From positions 28,361 through 92,360 of the forward strand of contig CAJUKN010000003.1 in NCBI GenBank assembly GCA_910587485.1: a stretch of DNA of 64,000 bases, written 5' to 3'. The position numbers and the translations under genes were made by a program. Below, one piece after another: positions 1 through 8,337 of the stretch. Within the stretch, counting starts at the first letter, position 1. Each line of letters begins with the position of its first letter. The stretch is from an uncultured Lachnospira sp. (GTDB lineage: Bacteria; Bacillota; Clostridia; Lachnospirales; Lachnospiraceae). Under the pieces are notes generated by a model. The model was given only the letters and a program-made list of their open reading frames with translations. It did no database searches and had not been told where the DNA came from.

Positions 1-1449
1 AAAACGGTTTTGCCCATAGATGATATCAATAATAAAGTGATAGGTTATGATTCAGCGCATATGCAAATTGAAGTGACAATTGATAAAAATCCAGTTTATT
101 CACTTTCTGCAATGGGTAGTTATTTATTAAAGACACCGGGATATTATTGGAATTTTATTTCATTTACACAAGCTGATGAGGGAAAAGAGATTGTATTTCG
201 TGTTACACCTGTTTATAAGGACAGCAAACCAAAAGGGAATTTTTATTTTGGTACACGAAGTTCAGTAGAACATTTGATTGTTAAAGAGCATTTGCCACGT
301 TTTATTATTGCTGTGGCGATTCTTTTAATTGGAATCATATTGTTTTTTTATGTGGTGTTTATATTAAAAAAAGTACAACAAAAAGAACCGTTGTTTCACT
401 TTACATTATTTGCGATTATGCTTGGTATATGGTATATAAGTGAAACTCAATTATTAGAAATGTTCCTTCCTTGTAATGTTGGACTTTTATATATAGACCA
501 TATGATGCTAATGATAATGCCAATACCATTTTTGTTGTTTCTACAACAGATTTATCAATCAAAAAATCATCGCCTATGGAGTTTTATTTGTTATGCAAAT
601 TGTATAATTGTCGGCTTAAGAATACTATTGCAATTATTTGATGCTGCTGATTTGCGTGAAACCCTTTGGCTTACACATGTTATGATTGGAGTGTCTATTG
701 CAGTAGTTGTTTTTTTTAGTATTTATGAGATAGTAAAATACAAATTAACAGGACAGATAAAATTAAATATTTCTTGTGTATTGATTATTTTGGTGACAAT
801 TGTGCTGGAGCTTTTAGAATATCGTATCAATAATAAAAGCACGCCATATGGAAGTTTGGGGTTTCTGTTTTATATTGTTGTTATGGCGATTGAGTCTGTA
901 CGCAATTCGCGTAAGGTAATAGAACAGGCAAAAGAAAGTGAATTATATCGAAAACTTGCATTTACAGATGAGCTGACAAAATTATATAACCGTACTGCTT
1001 TTAATAAAGATATGAATGAGCGATTTATGAAGGTAGAGATAGAATATAAAGTTATTCCTACAGTTCTTTTTATGTTTGACTTAAATGATTTAAAAAAGTG
1101 TAATGATAATTTTGGTCATGAATATGGGGATTGTTATATTACAATGGTTTCTAATGTTATTAAAGAAGTCTTTGGTACAGACGGAAAGTGTTATCGAATA
1201 GGCGGCGATGAATTTTGTTCAATTATGGATTATACATCACAAGAGGATATTGAAACCAAATATAATCGTTTTGTTAAAGAGATAGAAAAAAAGAATGAAC
1301 AAGAATTTGTAGTGCCTGTCAGTGTAGCGGTGGGATATGCCATATATGACCCCAATATTGATAAGTCACTGGAAGAAACTTTAAAACGAGCCGATGCAAT
1401 GATGTATCAAAACAAGCAAAAAATAAAACAGATTTATAAAAATAAATAG
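1..1449 (+). CDS. Membrane diguanylate cyclase (7TM sensor + GGDEF), 5' partial
   Basis: The reading frame is open from the first base, so the N-terminus lies outside the window. The visible part has an extracellular-looking segment of about 95 residues, seven hydrophobic helices (about residues 98-300) and a C-terminal GGDEF domain (about residues 315-479). The layout resembles 7TMR-DISM receptors. The active-site motif RIGGDEFC is intact at about residue 398, so c-di-GMP synthesis from two GTP is expected. The usual RxxD inhibitory site five residues upstream is absent (the stretch reads GTDGKCY), suggesting weak product inhibition. The next gene starts 30 nt downstream with its own ribosome binding site, so co-transcription is possible. 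The ligand cannot be inferred. Confidence 0.85.
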   Translation, partial: KTVLPIDDINNKVIGYDSAHMQIEVTIDKNPVYSLSAMGSYLLKTPGYYWNFISFTQADEGKEIVFRVTPVYKDSKPKGNFYFGTRSSVEHLIVKEHLPRFIIAVAILLIGIILFFYVVFILKKVQQKEPLFHFTLFAIMLGIWYISETQLLEMFLPCNVGLLYIDHMMLMIMPIPFLLFLQQIYQSKNHRLWSFICYANCIIVGLRILLQLFDAADLRETLWLTHVMIGVSIAVVVFFSIYEIVKYKLTGQIKLNISCVLIILVTIVLELLEYRINNKSTPYGSLGFLFYIVVMAIESVRNSRKVIEQAKESELYRKLAFTDELTKLYNRTAFNKDMNERFMKVEIEYKVIPTVLFMFDLNDLKKCNDNFGHEYGDCYITMVSNVIKEVFGTDGKCYRIGGDEFCSIMDYTSQEDIETKYNRFVKEIEKKNEQEFVVPVSVAVGYAIYDPNIDKSLEETLKRADAMMYQNKQKIKQIYKNK

Positions 1450-1479
1450 TAAAGGGTTACTTTTAGGAAGGGGAATAAA

Positions 1480-3114
1480 ATGCCTGTTATAGAATATCTT
1501 GAGAGAAATGCAAAGCTTTACCCAGATGAGATAGCTTTAGTAGAGTTAAATCCAGACGAAAGAGACAATCGTCGAATGACATGGAAAGAGTTTGATTTAA
1601 TTGAGCCAGAACGATTTAAGCCATATCGTAGACAAATTAGCTGGAGTGTGTTTAATGAAAAAGCAAACCGTTTTGCCAATATGTTATTGGGGCGTGGAAT
1701 TAAAAAAGGTGATAAAGTTGCTATTCTTATGCACAATTGTCTTGAGTGGCTGCCTATATATTTTGGCGTATTAAAGACAGGTGCTATAGCAGTGCCATTT
1801 AATTTCCGATATGATGCAGACGAGATATTGTATTGTGCAGAACTGGCAGAGGTTGATATTATTGTATTTGGTTCTGCATTTATAGGAAGAATAGAGACGT
1901 ATGCAGATAAACTTTCTAAAGGAAGACTGTTGATATATTTTGGTGATAGCTGTCCAAGTTTTGCTGAAAGTTATCATGCGTTAGTTGCAGATTGTTCTAG
2001 TAAATCGCCAGATATTGTTATCACAGAAGACGATTATGGTGCTATTTATTTTTCATCAGGCACAACAGGCTTTCCCAAAGCTATTTTACATAAGCATCAA
2101 AGCCTTACACAGGCAGCACAGATGGAGCAGATACATCACAACACAGGGAGAGAGGATGTATTTTTATGTATACCACCATTATATCATACAGGTGCTAAGT
2201 TTCATTGGATGGGAAGCCTTGTTGCGGGAAGTAAGGCAGTACTTTTAAAGGGGACAAAACCAGAAACCATTTTATCTGCTATCTCTTCTGAAAAATGCAC
2301 TATTGTATGGCTGTTAGTGCCATGGGCGCAAGATATTTTGGATGCCTTAGAGTGTGGGAAAATAAAAATTTCAGATTATGAATTGAATCAGTGGCGTCTT
2401 ATGCATATTGGCGCACAGCCAGTACCCCCATCACTTATTAAGAGATGGAAAGAGTATTTTCCAAATCATAGTTATGATACAAATTATGGTTTATCAGAAT
2501 CAACAGGACCGGGCTGTGTACATCTTGGCATGGAAAATATACATAAGGTAGGTGCAATAGGTGTTCCGGGTTATCGTTGGATTTGTAAGATTGTTGATGA
2601 AAACGATAACGAAGTAAAACAGGGTGAAGTTGGCGAATTGTGTGTAAAAGGACCGGGCGTTATGACCTGTTATTATCGTAATGAGGAAGCTACAAAGGAA
2701 TCACTTAAAAATGGTTGGCTCTACACTGGCGATATGGCTATGCAGGATGAAGATGGTTTTTATTTTTTGGTAGACCGAAAAAAAGATGTCATTGTCAGTG
2801 GCGGCGAAAATCTATATCCAGTGCAGATAGAAGATTTCCTAAGACGTTATGATAAAATAAAAGATGTGGCGGTTATAGGACTTCCTGACAGGCGTCTTGG
2901 TGAAAAGGCGGCGGCAGTTATAGAACTTAAAGACAATATTGTGTGTACACAGGAAGAAATTGAGCAATTTTGCAATCAACTTCCTCGATATAAGCGACCA
3001 AAGGAAATTATATTTGCTGAGATTCCAAGAAACGCTACAGGTAAGATTGAAAAACCAAAACTTCGTGAACGTTATGGTGCTGCTCGACTTGTGGAGAAAG
3101 AAAATAAGGCATAA
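1480..3114 (+). CDS. Class I adenylate-forming acyl-CoA ligase
   Basis: 544 residues, normal length for the ANL superfamily of acyl-CoA synthetases. It should activate a carboxylic acid with ATP to an acyl-adenylate and transfer it to CoA. Visible motifs are the P-loop SSGTTGFPK (about residue 191), YGLSES (about 338), the hinge region DRKKDVIVSGGEN (about 432) and the C-terminal catalytic lysine in RNATGKIEKPK (about 520). The start follows GGAAGG by a good distance. No beta-oxidation or siderophore genes surround it, so the substrate (fatty or aromatic acid) cannot be told. The end almost touches the convergent amidohydrolase gene, and no terminator is visible between them. Confidence 0.85.
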   Translation: MPVIEYLERNAKLYPDEIALVELNPDERDNRRMTWKEFDLIEPERFKPYRRQISWSVFNEKANRFANMLLGRGIKKGDKVAILMHNCLEWLPIYFGVLKTGAIAVPFNFRYDADEILYCAELAEVDIIVFGSAFIGRIETYADKLSKGRLLIYFGDSCPSFAESYHALVADCSSKSPDIVITEDDYGAIYFSSGTTGFPKAILHKHQSLTQAAQMEQIHHNTGREDVFLCIPPLYHTGAKFHWMGSLVAGSKAVLLKGTKPETILSAISSEKCTIVWLLVPWAQDILDALECGKIKISDYELNQWRLMHIGAQPVPPSLIKRWKEYFPNHSYDTNYGLSESTGPGCVHLGMENIHKVGAIGVPGYRWICKIVDENDNEVKQGEVGELCVKGPGVMTCYYRNEEATKESLKNGWLYTGDMAMQDEDGFYFLVDRKKDVIVSGGENLYPVQIEDFLRRYDKIKDVAVIGLPDRRLGEKAAAVIELKDNIVCTQEEIEQFCNQLPRYKRPKEIIFAEIPRNATGKIEKPKLRERYGAARLVEKENKA

Positions 3115-3116
3115 AT

Positions 3117-3965
3117 TTATAATTTTAACAATTTAGCAGCATTATCACCAAGTATTGCTGTGGTATCTTTATCTGAAAGACCACTGTCTTTTATAAATTG
3201 AATAACATTTTTTTGAGAATCCCAAGGGCAATCTGTACCAAACAGTATCTTTGAAGCCCCATGTTTTTTAACAAATCGTAAAAAACGTTCTCTTGATAAT
3301 GGAGGTGCTTCTTCTGGTTGACGTTTTGTATTTGGAGCAGGTTTTAATCGAAGAAGTGAAAGCGCTGTGTCAAAATAGACATCTCGTCCAAGAAGAGTAC
3401 CTTCCACTTGTGAAGAGCATCCCCAACCACCCATATGAGCCAATATCATATTTTTTGGCTGAAGGGTGTCTAACATAGTTAGGATATGTGATATATTGGC
3501 ATAATTATACAGAGGAATCGTGATATCATATCCAGCATGAATCAAAATAATCATATCATTTTCACAAGCACATTCTATGATATGAAGATATTTTATATCA
3601 TCAATATATGTTTTTTGAAAAATAGGATGTAGCTTAATTCCTTTTATGCCTTTATGGGCAAGGTCTTTAATAATCTTTCTAGGATTTTCATTGTCAGGGT
3701 GTATTCCACCAAAAGAAATTAATCCTGTTTCTTTAGAAAATTCATTAATAGCAATGGCATTTTGATTAATATTTTCTGTTTGAGTTGGTTTTGTGACTAC
3801 TGGTAATAAAATAGAGTAATCAACTTGGGACTCATTCATAGAGGATATAAGGCTGTCATTTGTTCCTTTTATATAATTTTTAATTCGTCCATTATGACCA
3901 AGTGTATAAATGGCTCTATCTGCCAAAAACGAAGGAAATGTATGTGTATGAAAATCAATAATCAT
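3117..3965 (-). CDS. Amidohydrolase family protein (Amidohydro_2-like)
   Basis: 282-residue TIM-barrel metal-dependent hydrolase or decarboxylase-like protein. Metal-ligand signatures in order are DFHTHTFP near the N-terminus, KLHP, the histidine in HAGYD, AHMGGWG and the aspartate in GTDCPWD. I chose the start at 3965 (MIIDFHTH). An in-frame ATG 12 nt further up (3977) lies inside the Shine-Dalgarno stretch GAAATGAGG, so it is probably not used. The substrate is unknown. Members of this group include ACMSD-like decarboxylases and lactonases. It is the only minus-strand gene in the first 25 kb and is convergent with the acyl-CoA ligase. Confidence 0.75.
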   Translation of the reverse strand: MIIDFHTHTFPSFLADRAIYTLGHNGRIKNYIKGTNDSLISSMNESQVDYSILLPVVTKPTQTENINQNAIAINEFSKETGLISFGGIHPDNENPRKIIKDLAHKGIKGIKLHPIFQKTYIDDIKYLHIIECACENDMIILIHAGYDITIPLYNYANISHILTMLDTLQPKNMILAHMGGWGCSSQVEGTLLGRDVYFDTALSLLRLKPAPNTKRQPEEAPPLSRERFLRFVKKHGASKILFGTDCPWDSQKNVIQFIKDSGLSDKDTTAILGDNAAKLLKL

Positions 3966-4077
3966 GGTAATCCTCATTTCTATAGTTATCTTTGTTTTTT
4001 ATATTAAAAGTTTTTAAATAATTTTGTATAATATAACATAGGTTGCCCAAATTTTCCATTAAATAATTTGCCAAGTA

Positions 4078-4106
4078 TTGTTAAAACAAAACATATGTGC
4101 TATAAT
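4078..4106 (+). promoter_or_regulatory. Sigma-A-type promoter of the STM4015-4011 operon
   Basis: TTGTTA (4078-4083) and a perfect TATAAT (4101-4106) are separated by 17 nt. This places the transcript start near 4113, just ahead of the Shine-Dalgarno AAAGGAG at 4121-4127. No other gene is available for it to serve. Confidence 0.7.
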
Positions 4107-4120
4107 TGCTTCATTATAGT

Positions 4121-4156
4121 AAAGGAGAAAGAACTGCGTGACAGTTCTAAATCGTG
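4121..4156 (+). promoter_or_regulatory. Shine-Dalgarno, hairpin, then GTG start; possible overlapping leader ORF
   Basis: AAAGGAG (4121-4127) is followed by a perfect 7-bp hairpin AGAACTG-cgtga-CAGTTCT (4130-4148) and then GTG (4154-4156). Linear spacing is 26 nt. If the hairpin is folded out, the spacing becomes 7 nt, which is optimal. Alternatively GTG at 4138 starts an 11-codon peptide (MTVLNREYGEK, stop at 4171) that overlaps the STM4015 start and would couple its translation. Confidence 0.45.
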
Positions 4157-5017
4157 AGTATGGGGAAAAGTAAAAAGTATCTTTATGATTGGGATGATTG
4201 TAATGATGATGGCAAATGTCCAGATACCATGATAGGAGAAATTCTTGCAGACAGTGAATTTCCTGATTTGGAAGAATTGATTATCGGCTGTTGGGGTTAT
4301 GAAGGCGATGATTGTCAGGAAATTATTGATGGCATTGTTGAAAATGCAGATAAATTTAGTCATATTACAAAGTTGTTTGTTGGAGATATGACTTATGAAG
4401 AATGCGAAGTGTCTTGGATTGAACAGGGAAATTACAGCAAACTTTGGGCAGCTATGCCACAGTTAACAGAATTGACAATAAAAGGAAGCACAAATTTAAT
4501 ACTAGGCGATATACAGCATGAAAATTTACGGTCATTGACAATTATTTGCGGTGGACTTGGCAAGAACGTTATTGAGGAAATTCAAAAAGCAAAATTGCCT
4601 AATTTAAAGAAGCTTTTATTATATATAGGTGTTGAAAATTATGGATTTGACGGCGATGCAAAAACGATTAAAAATTTATTGAAAAAATCCGATTTTCCAA
4701 ACTTAAGCTATCTTGGGATTACAGACAGTGAAATTCAAGATGAATTGACACAAGTGGTTCTTGACAGTAAATATATGAGTCAGATTAAGACGTTGGATTT
4801 GTCTAACGGCACATTATCTGATAAAGGAGGAACTCTTTTATTAGAGAAGATTCCACAGTTTCCAAATATTAAAAAACTAGATTTACATTTTCATTATTTA
4901 TCAAGTAAAATGATGAAAAAATTGAAAGAACTGCCAGTTGTTATAGACCTGTCTGAGCAGGAGGTAGCCGAAGAATGGAACGGAGAAATCTGGATGAATG
5001 CGATGCTGACAGAATAA
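4154..5017 (+). CDS. STM4015 family LRR-like protein
   Basis: 287 residues with irregular leucine-rich-repeat segments. The match to the STM4015 family rests on the conserved run GDMTYEECEVSWIEQG, on CGGLGKNV, on LLLYIGVENYG, and on TLDLSNGTLSDKG with LDLHFHYLSS. No enzymatic motif is seen, and the repeats suggest a binding scaffold. It is the first gene of a five-gene operon in the order 4015-4014-4013-4012-4011. The operon is known from enterobacteria, actinobacteria and firmicutes, but to my knowledge its function is undescribed. The next gene overlaps it by 43 nt, implying coupled translation. The start could be ATG at 4160 instead; GTG 4154 is preferred from the hairpin-shortened spacing. 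Confidence 0.75.
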   Translation: MSMGKSKKYLYDWDDCNDDGKCPDTMIGEILADSEFPDLEELIIGCWGYEGDDCQEIIDGIVENADKFSHITKLFVGDMTYEECEVSWIEQGNYSKLWAAMPQLTELTIKGSTNLILGDIQHENLRSLTIICGGLGKNVIEEIQKAKLPNLKKLLLYIGVENYGFDGDAKTIKNLLKKSDFPNLSYLGITDSEIQDELTQVVLDSKYMSQIKTLDLSNGTLSDKGGTLLLEKIPQFPNIKKLDLHFHYLSSKMMKKLKELPVVIDLSEQEVAEEWNGEIWMNAMLTE

Positions 5018-6057
5018 GAAAGATTTTGCTGCTTGGTGTAGAAGGTGAAAAAAGAAAGACTTACTTTGAGAAAGCTGTCTATGAGGCAGAGATTGATTAT
5101 GAATTTTGTGATTGGAACGATTTTTTGATTTTGGAGCAAAGGGAAGATTTAAAACACTGCATTATTAAAATTGATGCGCCAAAATGGGACAGCTTTATCT
5201 TAAATGATTTAGATAAACTTACTAATCAGTATAAAAAAGCATTGCTTGCTTTGGCAAAACAGCCTTTTGGCGCATATTTCAATCACCCTATTGACATTTT
5301 AGAATTATTGGATAAAAGAAAATGCAAACAAAAGTTAATACAAAATGGTATTCCAGTTACAGAACCTATTTTTAATTCGTTTTCACAAAGCGATGAACTT
5401 TTAAGTTTTATGAGGGAAAATCAGTTGAGACAGGTTTTTGTAAAACCAGTTACTGGTTCTGGAGCTGCTGGCGTGTCGGCTCTGCGTTTTGCACCAACAA
5501 AAAACAAGATTGTTTTATATACATGTGCGCAGTTATTAGAAAACAAACTTATCAATACAAAAAGGATGCATCGACTAGAACAAGATAAAGCAGTTAAATT
5601 TTTAGATGCGCTTTTAAAGTTGGATTGTATTGTAGAAAAATGGCATAAAAAATCCAGTTGTCAAAGCAGGGATAATGATTATTTCGACAATAATTATTAT
5701 TTCGATTTGCGTGTGATTGTTCAAGATGGAACGATTGATTATATCTTGCCAAGATTATCCAAAGGACCGATAACAAATTTACATTTGAATAATTTATCAA
5801 TTCATTTTAATGAATTAAATTTAAAACCATCTATTGTTGATAAACTTTGTGATGTCTGTATCAAGGCAACGGCATGTTATCCAAGATTAAACAGTATAGG
5901 GCTTGATGTTTTATTAGAAAAAGACAGCGAAAAGCCCTATATTATTGAGATGAACTCACAAGGTGATTTGATGCACAAAGATGTATATGGTAGCAATACA
6001 ATTTATAGAAGACAAATTGAAATTATAAAAAATATAATGTTAAATGGATATATTTAA
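4975..6057 (+). CDS. STM4014 family ATP-grasp protein
   Basis: 360 residues. After an N-terminal pre-ATP-grasp region (KILLLGVEGEKRK), the ATP-grasp core shows QVFVKPVTGSGAAGVSALRF (about residue 154, phosphate-binding loop), YYFDLRVIVQDG (about 240) and the metal/ATP ligands in GLDVLLE and YIIEMNSQGDL (about 305-330). Such enzymes ligate a carboxylate to an amine or thiol using ATP, which hints that the operon makes or modifies a peptide-like or amino-acid-derived molecule. The start follows GGAGG (4960-4964) and lies inside the end of the STM4015 gene. The substrate is unknown. Confidence 0.75.
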   Translation: MERRNLDECDADRIRKILLLGVEGEKRKTYFEKAVYEAEIDYEFCDWNDFLILEQREDLKHCIIKIDAPKWDSFILNDLDKLTNQYKKALLALAKQPFGAYFNHPIDILELLDKRKCKQKLIQNGIPVTEPIFNSFSQSDELLSFMRENQLRQVFVKPVTGSGAAGVSALRFAPTKNKIVLYTCAQLLENKLINTKRMHRLEQDKAVKFLDALLKLDCIVEKWHKKSSCQSRDNDYFDNNYYFDLRVIVQDGTIDYILPRLSKGPITNLHLNNLSIHFNELNLKPSIVDKLCDVCIKATACYPRLNSIGLDVLLEKDSEKPYIIEMNSQGDLMHKDVYGSNTIYRRQIEIIKNIMLNGYI

Positions 6058-6076
6058 GGAAAGGACAGAAAATATA

Positions 6077-6934
6077 ATGAATGAAGTGCCATTTGCAGCG
6101 TTTCGCTCAAGTATGACAAGAAATGAAACTTCAGTTGATATGAAACAGGTAGTAGGCAGCAACGATATTTTGTTTGTATGTCTTGATACATTAAGGTATG
6201 ATGCTGCTGTTGAAGAAGAAAAAAATGGTGGTACACCTATTTTAAATCGTTATGGTTTATGGGAAAAACGTCAAGCACCCGGCAATTTTACATATCCTTC
6301 CCATCATGCCATCTTTGCAGGCTTTCTTCCGGGAAAAGAGGAAGCAAAAAATATTGCACAGCAGGAAATGTTATTTTTTCCTAAAGGCAGTGGTATGGGA
6401 AAAAATGCTCCAAAAGGCGCATATGGTTTTTCTTCAAGCAATCTTGTTCAAGGGCTTCATAATGATGGCTATGATACATGGTGTGTTGGTGGAGTGACAT
6501 TTTTTGATAAACGCTCTGATATAGGGAATGTTTTTCCAAGCTTTTTTGAAAAAAGCTACTGGAATCCATCATTTTCATGTTCTGTAAAAGAAAGCATCAA
6601 TAATCAAGTTGATTTTATTATAAAGAAACTAGAACAAAATACCGATGACAGAAAAATCTTTTTGTACCTTAATGTATGTGCAATTCACTATCCAAATTAT
6701 TTTTATTTGGATAATAATAAAAATGACAGCATTGAAAGCCATAAAGCAGCATTGAGATATGTTGACACTCAGTTAGGACGATTATTTGATTGTTGGAAGG
6801 AAAAGAGGGGAAAAACGTTTGTTGTGTGTTTTTCAGACCATGGCACATGTTATGGTGAAGATGGATACATATTTCATGCAGTAAATCACCCTGTTGTTAA
6901 TACAGTTCCATATAAACACTTTTTTATAGAGTAG
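6077..6934 (+). CDS. STM4013 family alkaline-phosphatase-fold hydrolase
   Basis: 285 residues, related to the sulfatase/phosphoglycerate-mutase superfamily. CLDTLRYDA (about residue 34) supplies the first metal aspartate. NFTYPSHHAIFAGFLPG (about 70) carries the likely nucleophilic threonine. SDHGTCYGEDGY followed by FHAV (about 252) supplies the DHG pair and the last histidine. Together these fit the STM4013/SEN3800 family. The start at 6077 follows AAGGAAAGG; an in-frame ATG at 6044 overlaps the upstream gene and has no better site. It probably cleaves or transfers a phosphate or sulfate ester of the pathway product, but no substrate is known. Confidence 0.75.
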   Translation: MNEVPFAAFRSSMTRNETSVDMKQVVGSNDILFVCLDTLRYDAAVEEEKNGGTPILNRYGLWEKRQAPGNFTYPSHHAIFAGFLPGKEEAKNIAQQEMLFFPKGSGMGKNAPKGAYGFSSSNLVQGLHNDGYDTWCVGGVTFFDKRSDIGNVFPSFFEKSYWNPSFSCSVKESINNQVDFIIKKLEQNTDDRKIFLYLNVCAIHYPNYFYLDNNKNDSIESHKAALRYVDTQLGRLFDCWKEKRGKTFVVCFSDHGTCYGEDGYIFHAVNHPVVNTVPYKHFFIE

Positions 6935-7029
6935 AAAATTGTCATTGCTTGCAGTTGTTTTTTTATAGAATAAAAATTTGCCATTATCAAAAGTTGTTTA
7001 CAACTTATTTTTGCAGAACAGGGGACATT

Positions 7030-8337
7030 ATGAATAGATATATACAATATATGTATAGTTATCCTCATAAAACGGCATATGGTTTATTAGAAAATATCAA
7101 TTTAAATAATTATTTTTATCATTTGGAAGGTGAAGGGCATAGTTTATATCTTCATCTTCCTTTTTGTGAAAGTAAATGTGGTTACTGTGATTTATTTTCA
7201 GTAACAGGATTAAATGAAACAAGGATAGATAACTATATTGAAACAGTAATAAGTCAAATAAAACAATATAAACAATTTTTATCACAAAGCACCATATTTC
7301 AAGATTTTATTATTGGTGGAGGAACCCCATTATTATTGACCGATGAGCAGTTATTAAGAATTTTTGAAGCTGTAAAGGAATATATGCCATTAAGTAAAGA
7401 TTGTAAAATTATTATAGAGACCGCTCCCAATCAGACAACGAAAGAAAAAGTTGCTTTGTTAGAAAAACTTGGTGTTACACGCGTTAGTTTAGGGATACAA
7501 AGTTTCCATGATACTGAGTTAAAACAACTTCAAAGAAATCATTGCCAAGAACAGGCATTACAGGCAGCAACGCTTCTGTGTAATGCATCGTTTGATTGTG
7601 TTAATTTTGATTTTATTTATGGCATACCAAATCAAACCAAAGAACGTTTTATTGATTCGTTAAAGCAGGCAATTACATTTTCTCCTGATGAAATATATCT
7701 GTATCCATTATATATTAAACATGGTGTAAAACTTGTAAAATCATCACAAAAGGATTATTTAGATTCAGAAAATACATATCGTTTATATCAATGTGGTGCA
7801 GCATATTTAAAGGAACATGGGTATATGCAATGTTCTATGCGCTGTTTTTTAAAGAAAACAGAAAAAAATCAAGATAGATGGAAACAACCATTTACAGAGT
7901 GTGGTTTTAAAAGTACATTGTCGTTAGGTTGTGGAGGAAGAACATATTTGGGGAGACTTCATACTTGTACACCTTATAAAATAACAAGATGTGCAGCATT
8001 AAAAGAGCTGGATAGTTATATTCAGATAAAAGACCATATGATAGTACATCATGGAATTTTACTTTCTGACGATGAATTAAAAAGAAGGTATGTAATTAAG
8101 CATTTAATGATAATTCCGGGAATTTCAAAAAAAGCCTATCAAAAAGCATTTGCATCGGATTTGTTAGTGGATTTTCCAATGATAAGTGAATGGAAAAAAT
8201 TAGGGTGGATTGATGAAAGTAATGATTTGATTGGTCTTAGTGAAATGGGGTTAGGTCTTTCAGATTATATTGGACCGAAGCTGATTTCTGAGGAAATTGC
8301 GGCAAAGATGATGGAGTGGGAGCGTGCAAATGGTTAA
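7030..8337 (+). CDS. STM4012 family radical SAM protein (HemW-like)
   Basis: 435 residues. The [4Fe-4S] motif CESKCGYC gives cysteines at about residues 46, 50 and 53, followed by GGGTP (about 96) and SLGIQSF (about 154). The overall layout is like HemW/coproporphyrinogen dehydrogenase-like proteins and matches the STM4012 family. ATG 7030 is preceded by AGGGG; the open frame upstream to 6949 has no ribosome site. The gene ends 8 nt inside the next radical SAM gene. It probably performs a radical SAM step, and by analogy with HemW possibly heme-dependent or methyl/carrier chemistry; the real reaction is unknown. Confidence 0.75.
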   Translation: MNRYIQYMYSYPHKTAYGLLENINLNNYFYHLEGEGHSLYLHLPFCESKCGYCDLFSVTGLNETRIDNYIETVISQIKQYKQFLSQSTIFQDFIIGGGTPLLLTDEQLLRIFEAVKEYMPLSKDCKIIIETAPNQTTKEKVALLEKLGVTRVSLGIQSFHDTELKQLQRNHCQEQALQAATLLCNASFDCVNFDFIYGIPNQTKERFIDSLKQAITFSPDEIYLYPLYIKHGVKLVKSSQKDYLDSENTYRLYQCGAAYLKEHGYMQCSMRCFLKKTEKNQDRWKQPFTECGFKSTLSLGCGGRTYLGRLHTCTPYKITRCAALKELDSYIQIKDHMIVHHGILLSDDELKRRYVIKHLMIIPGISKKAYQKAFASDLLVDFPMISEWKKLGWIDESNDLIGLSEMGLGLSDYIGPKLISEEIAAKMMEWERANG

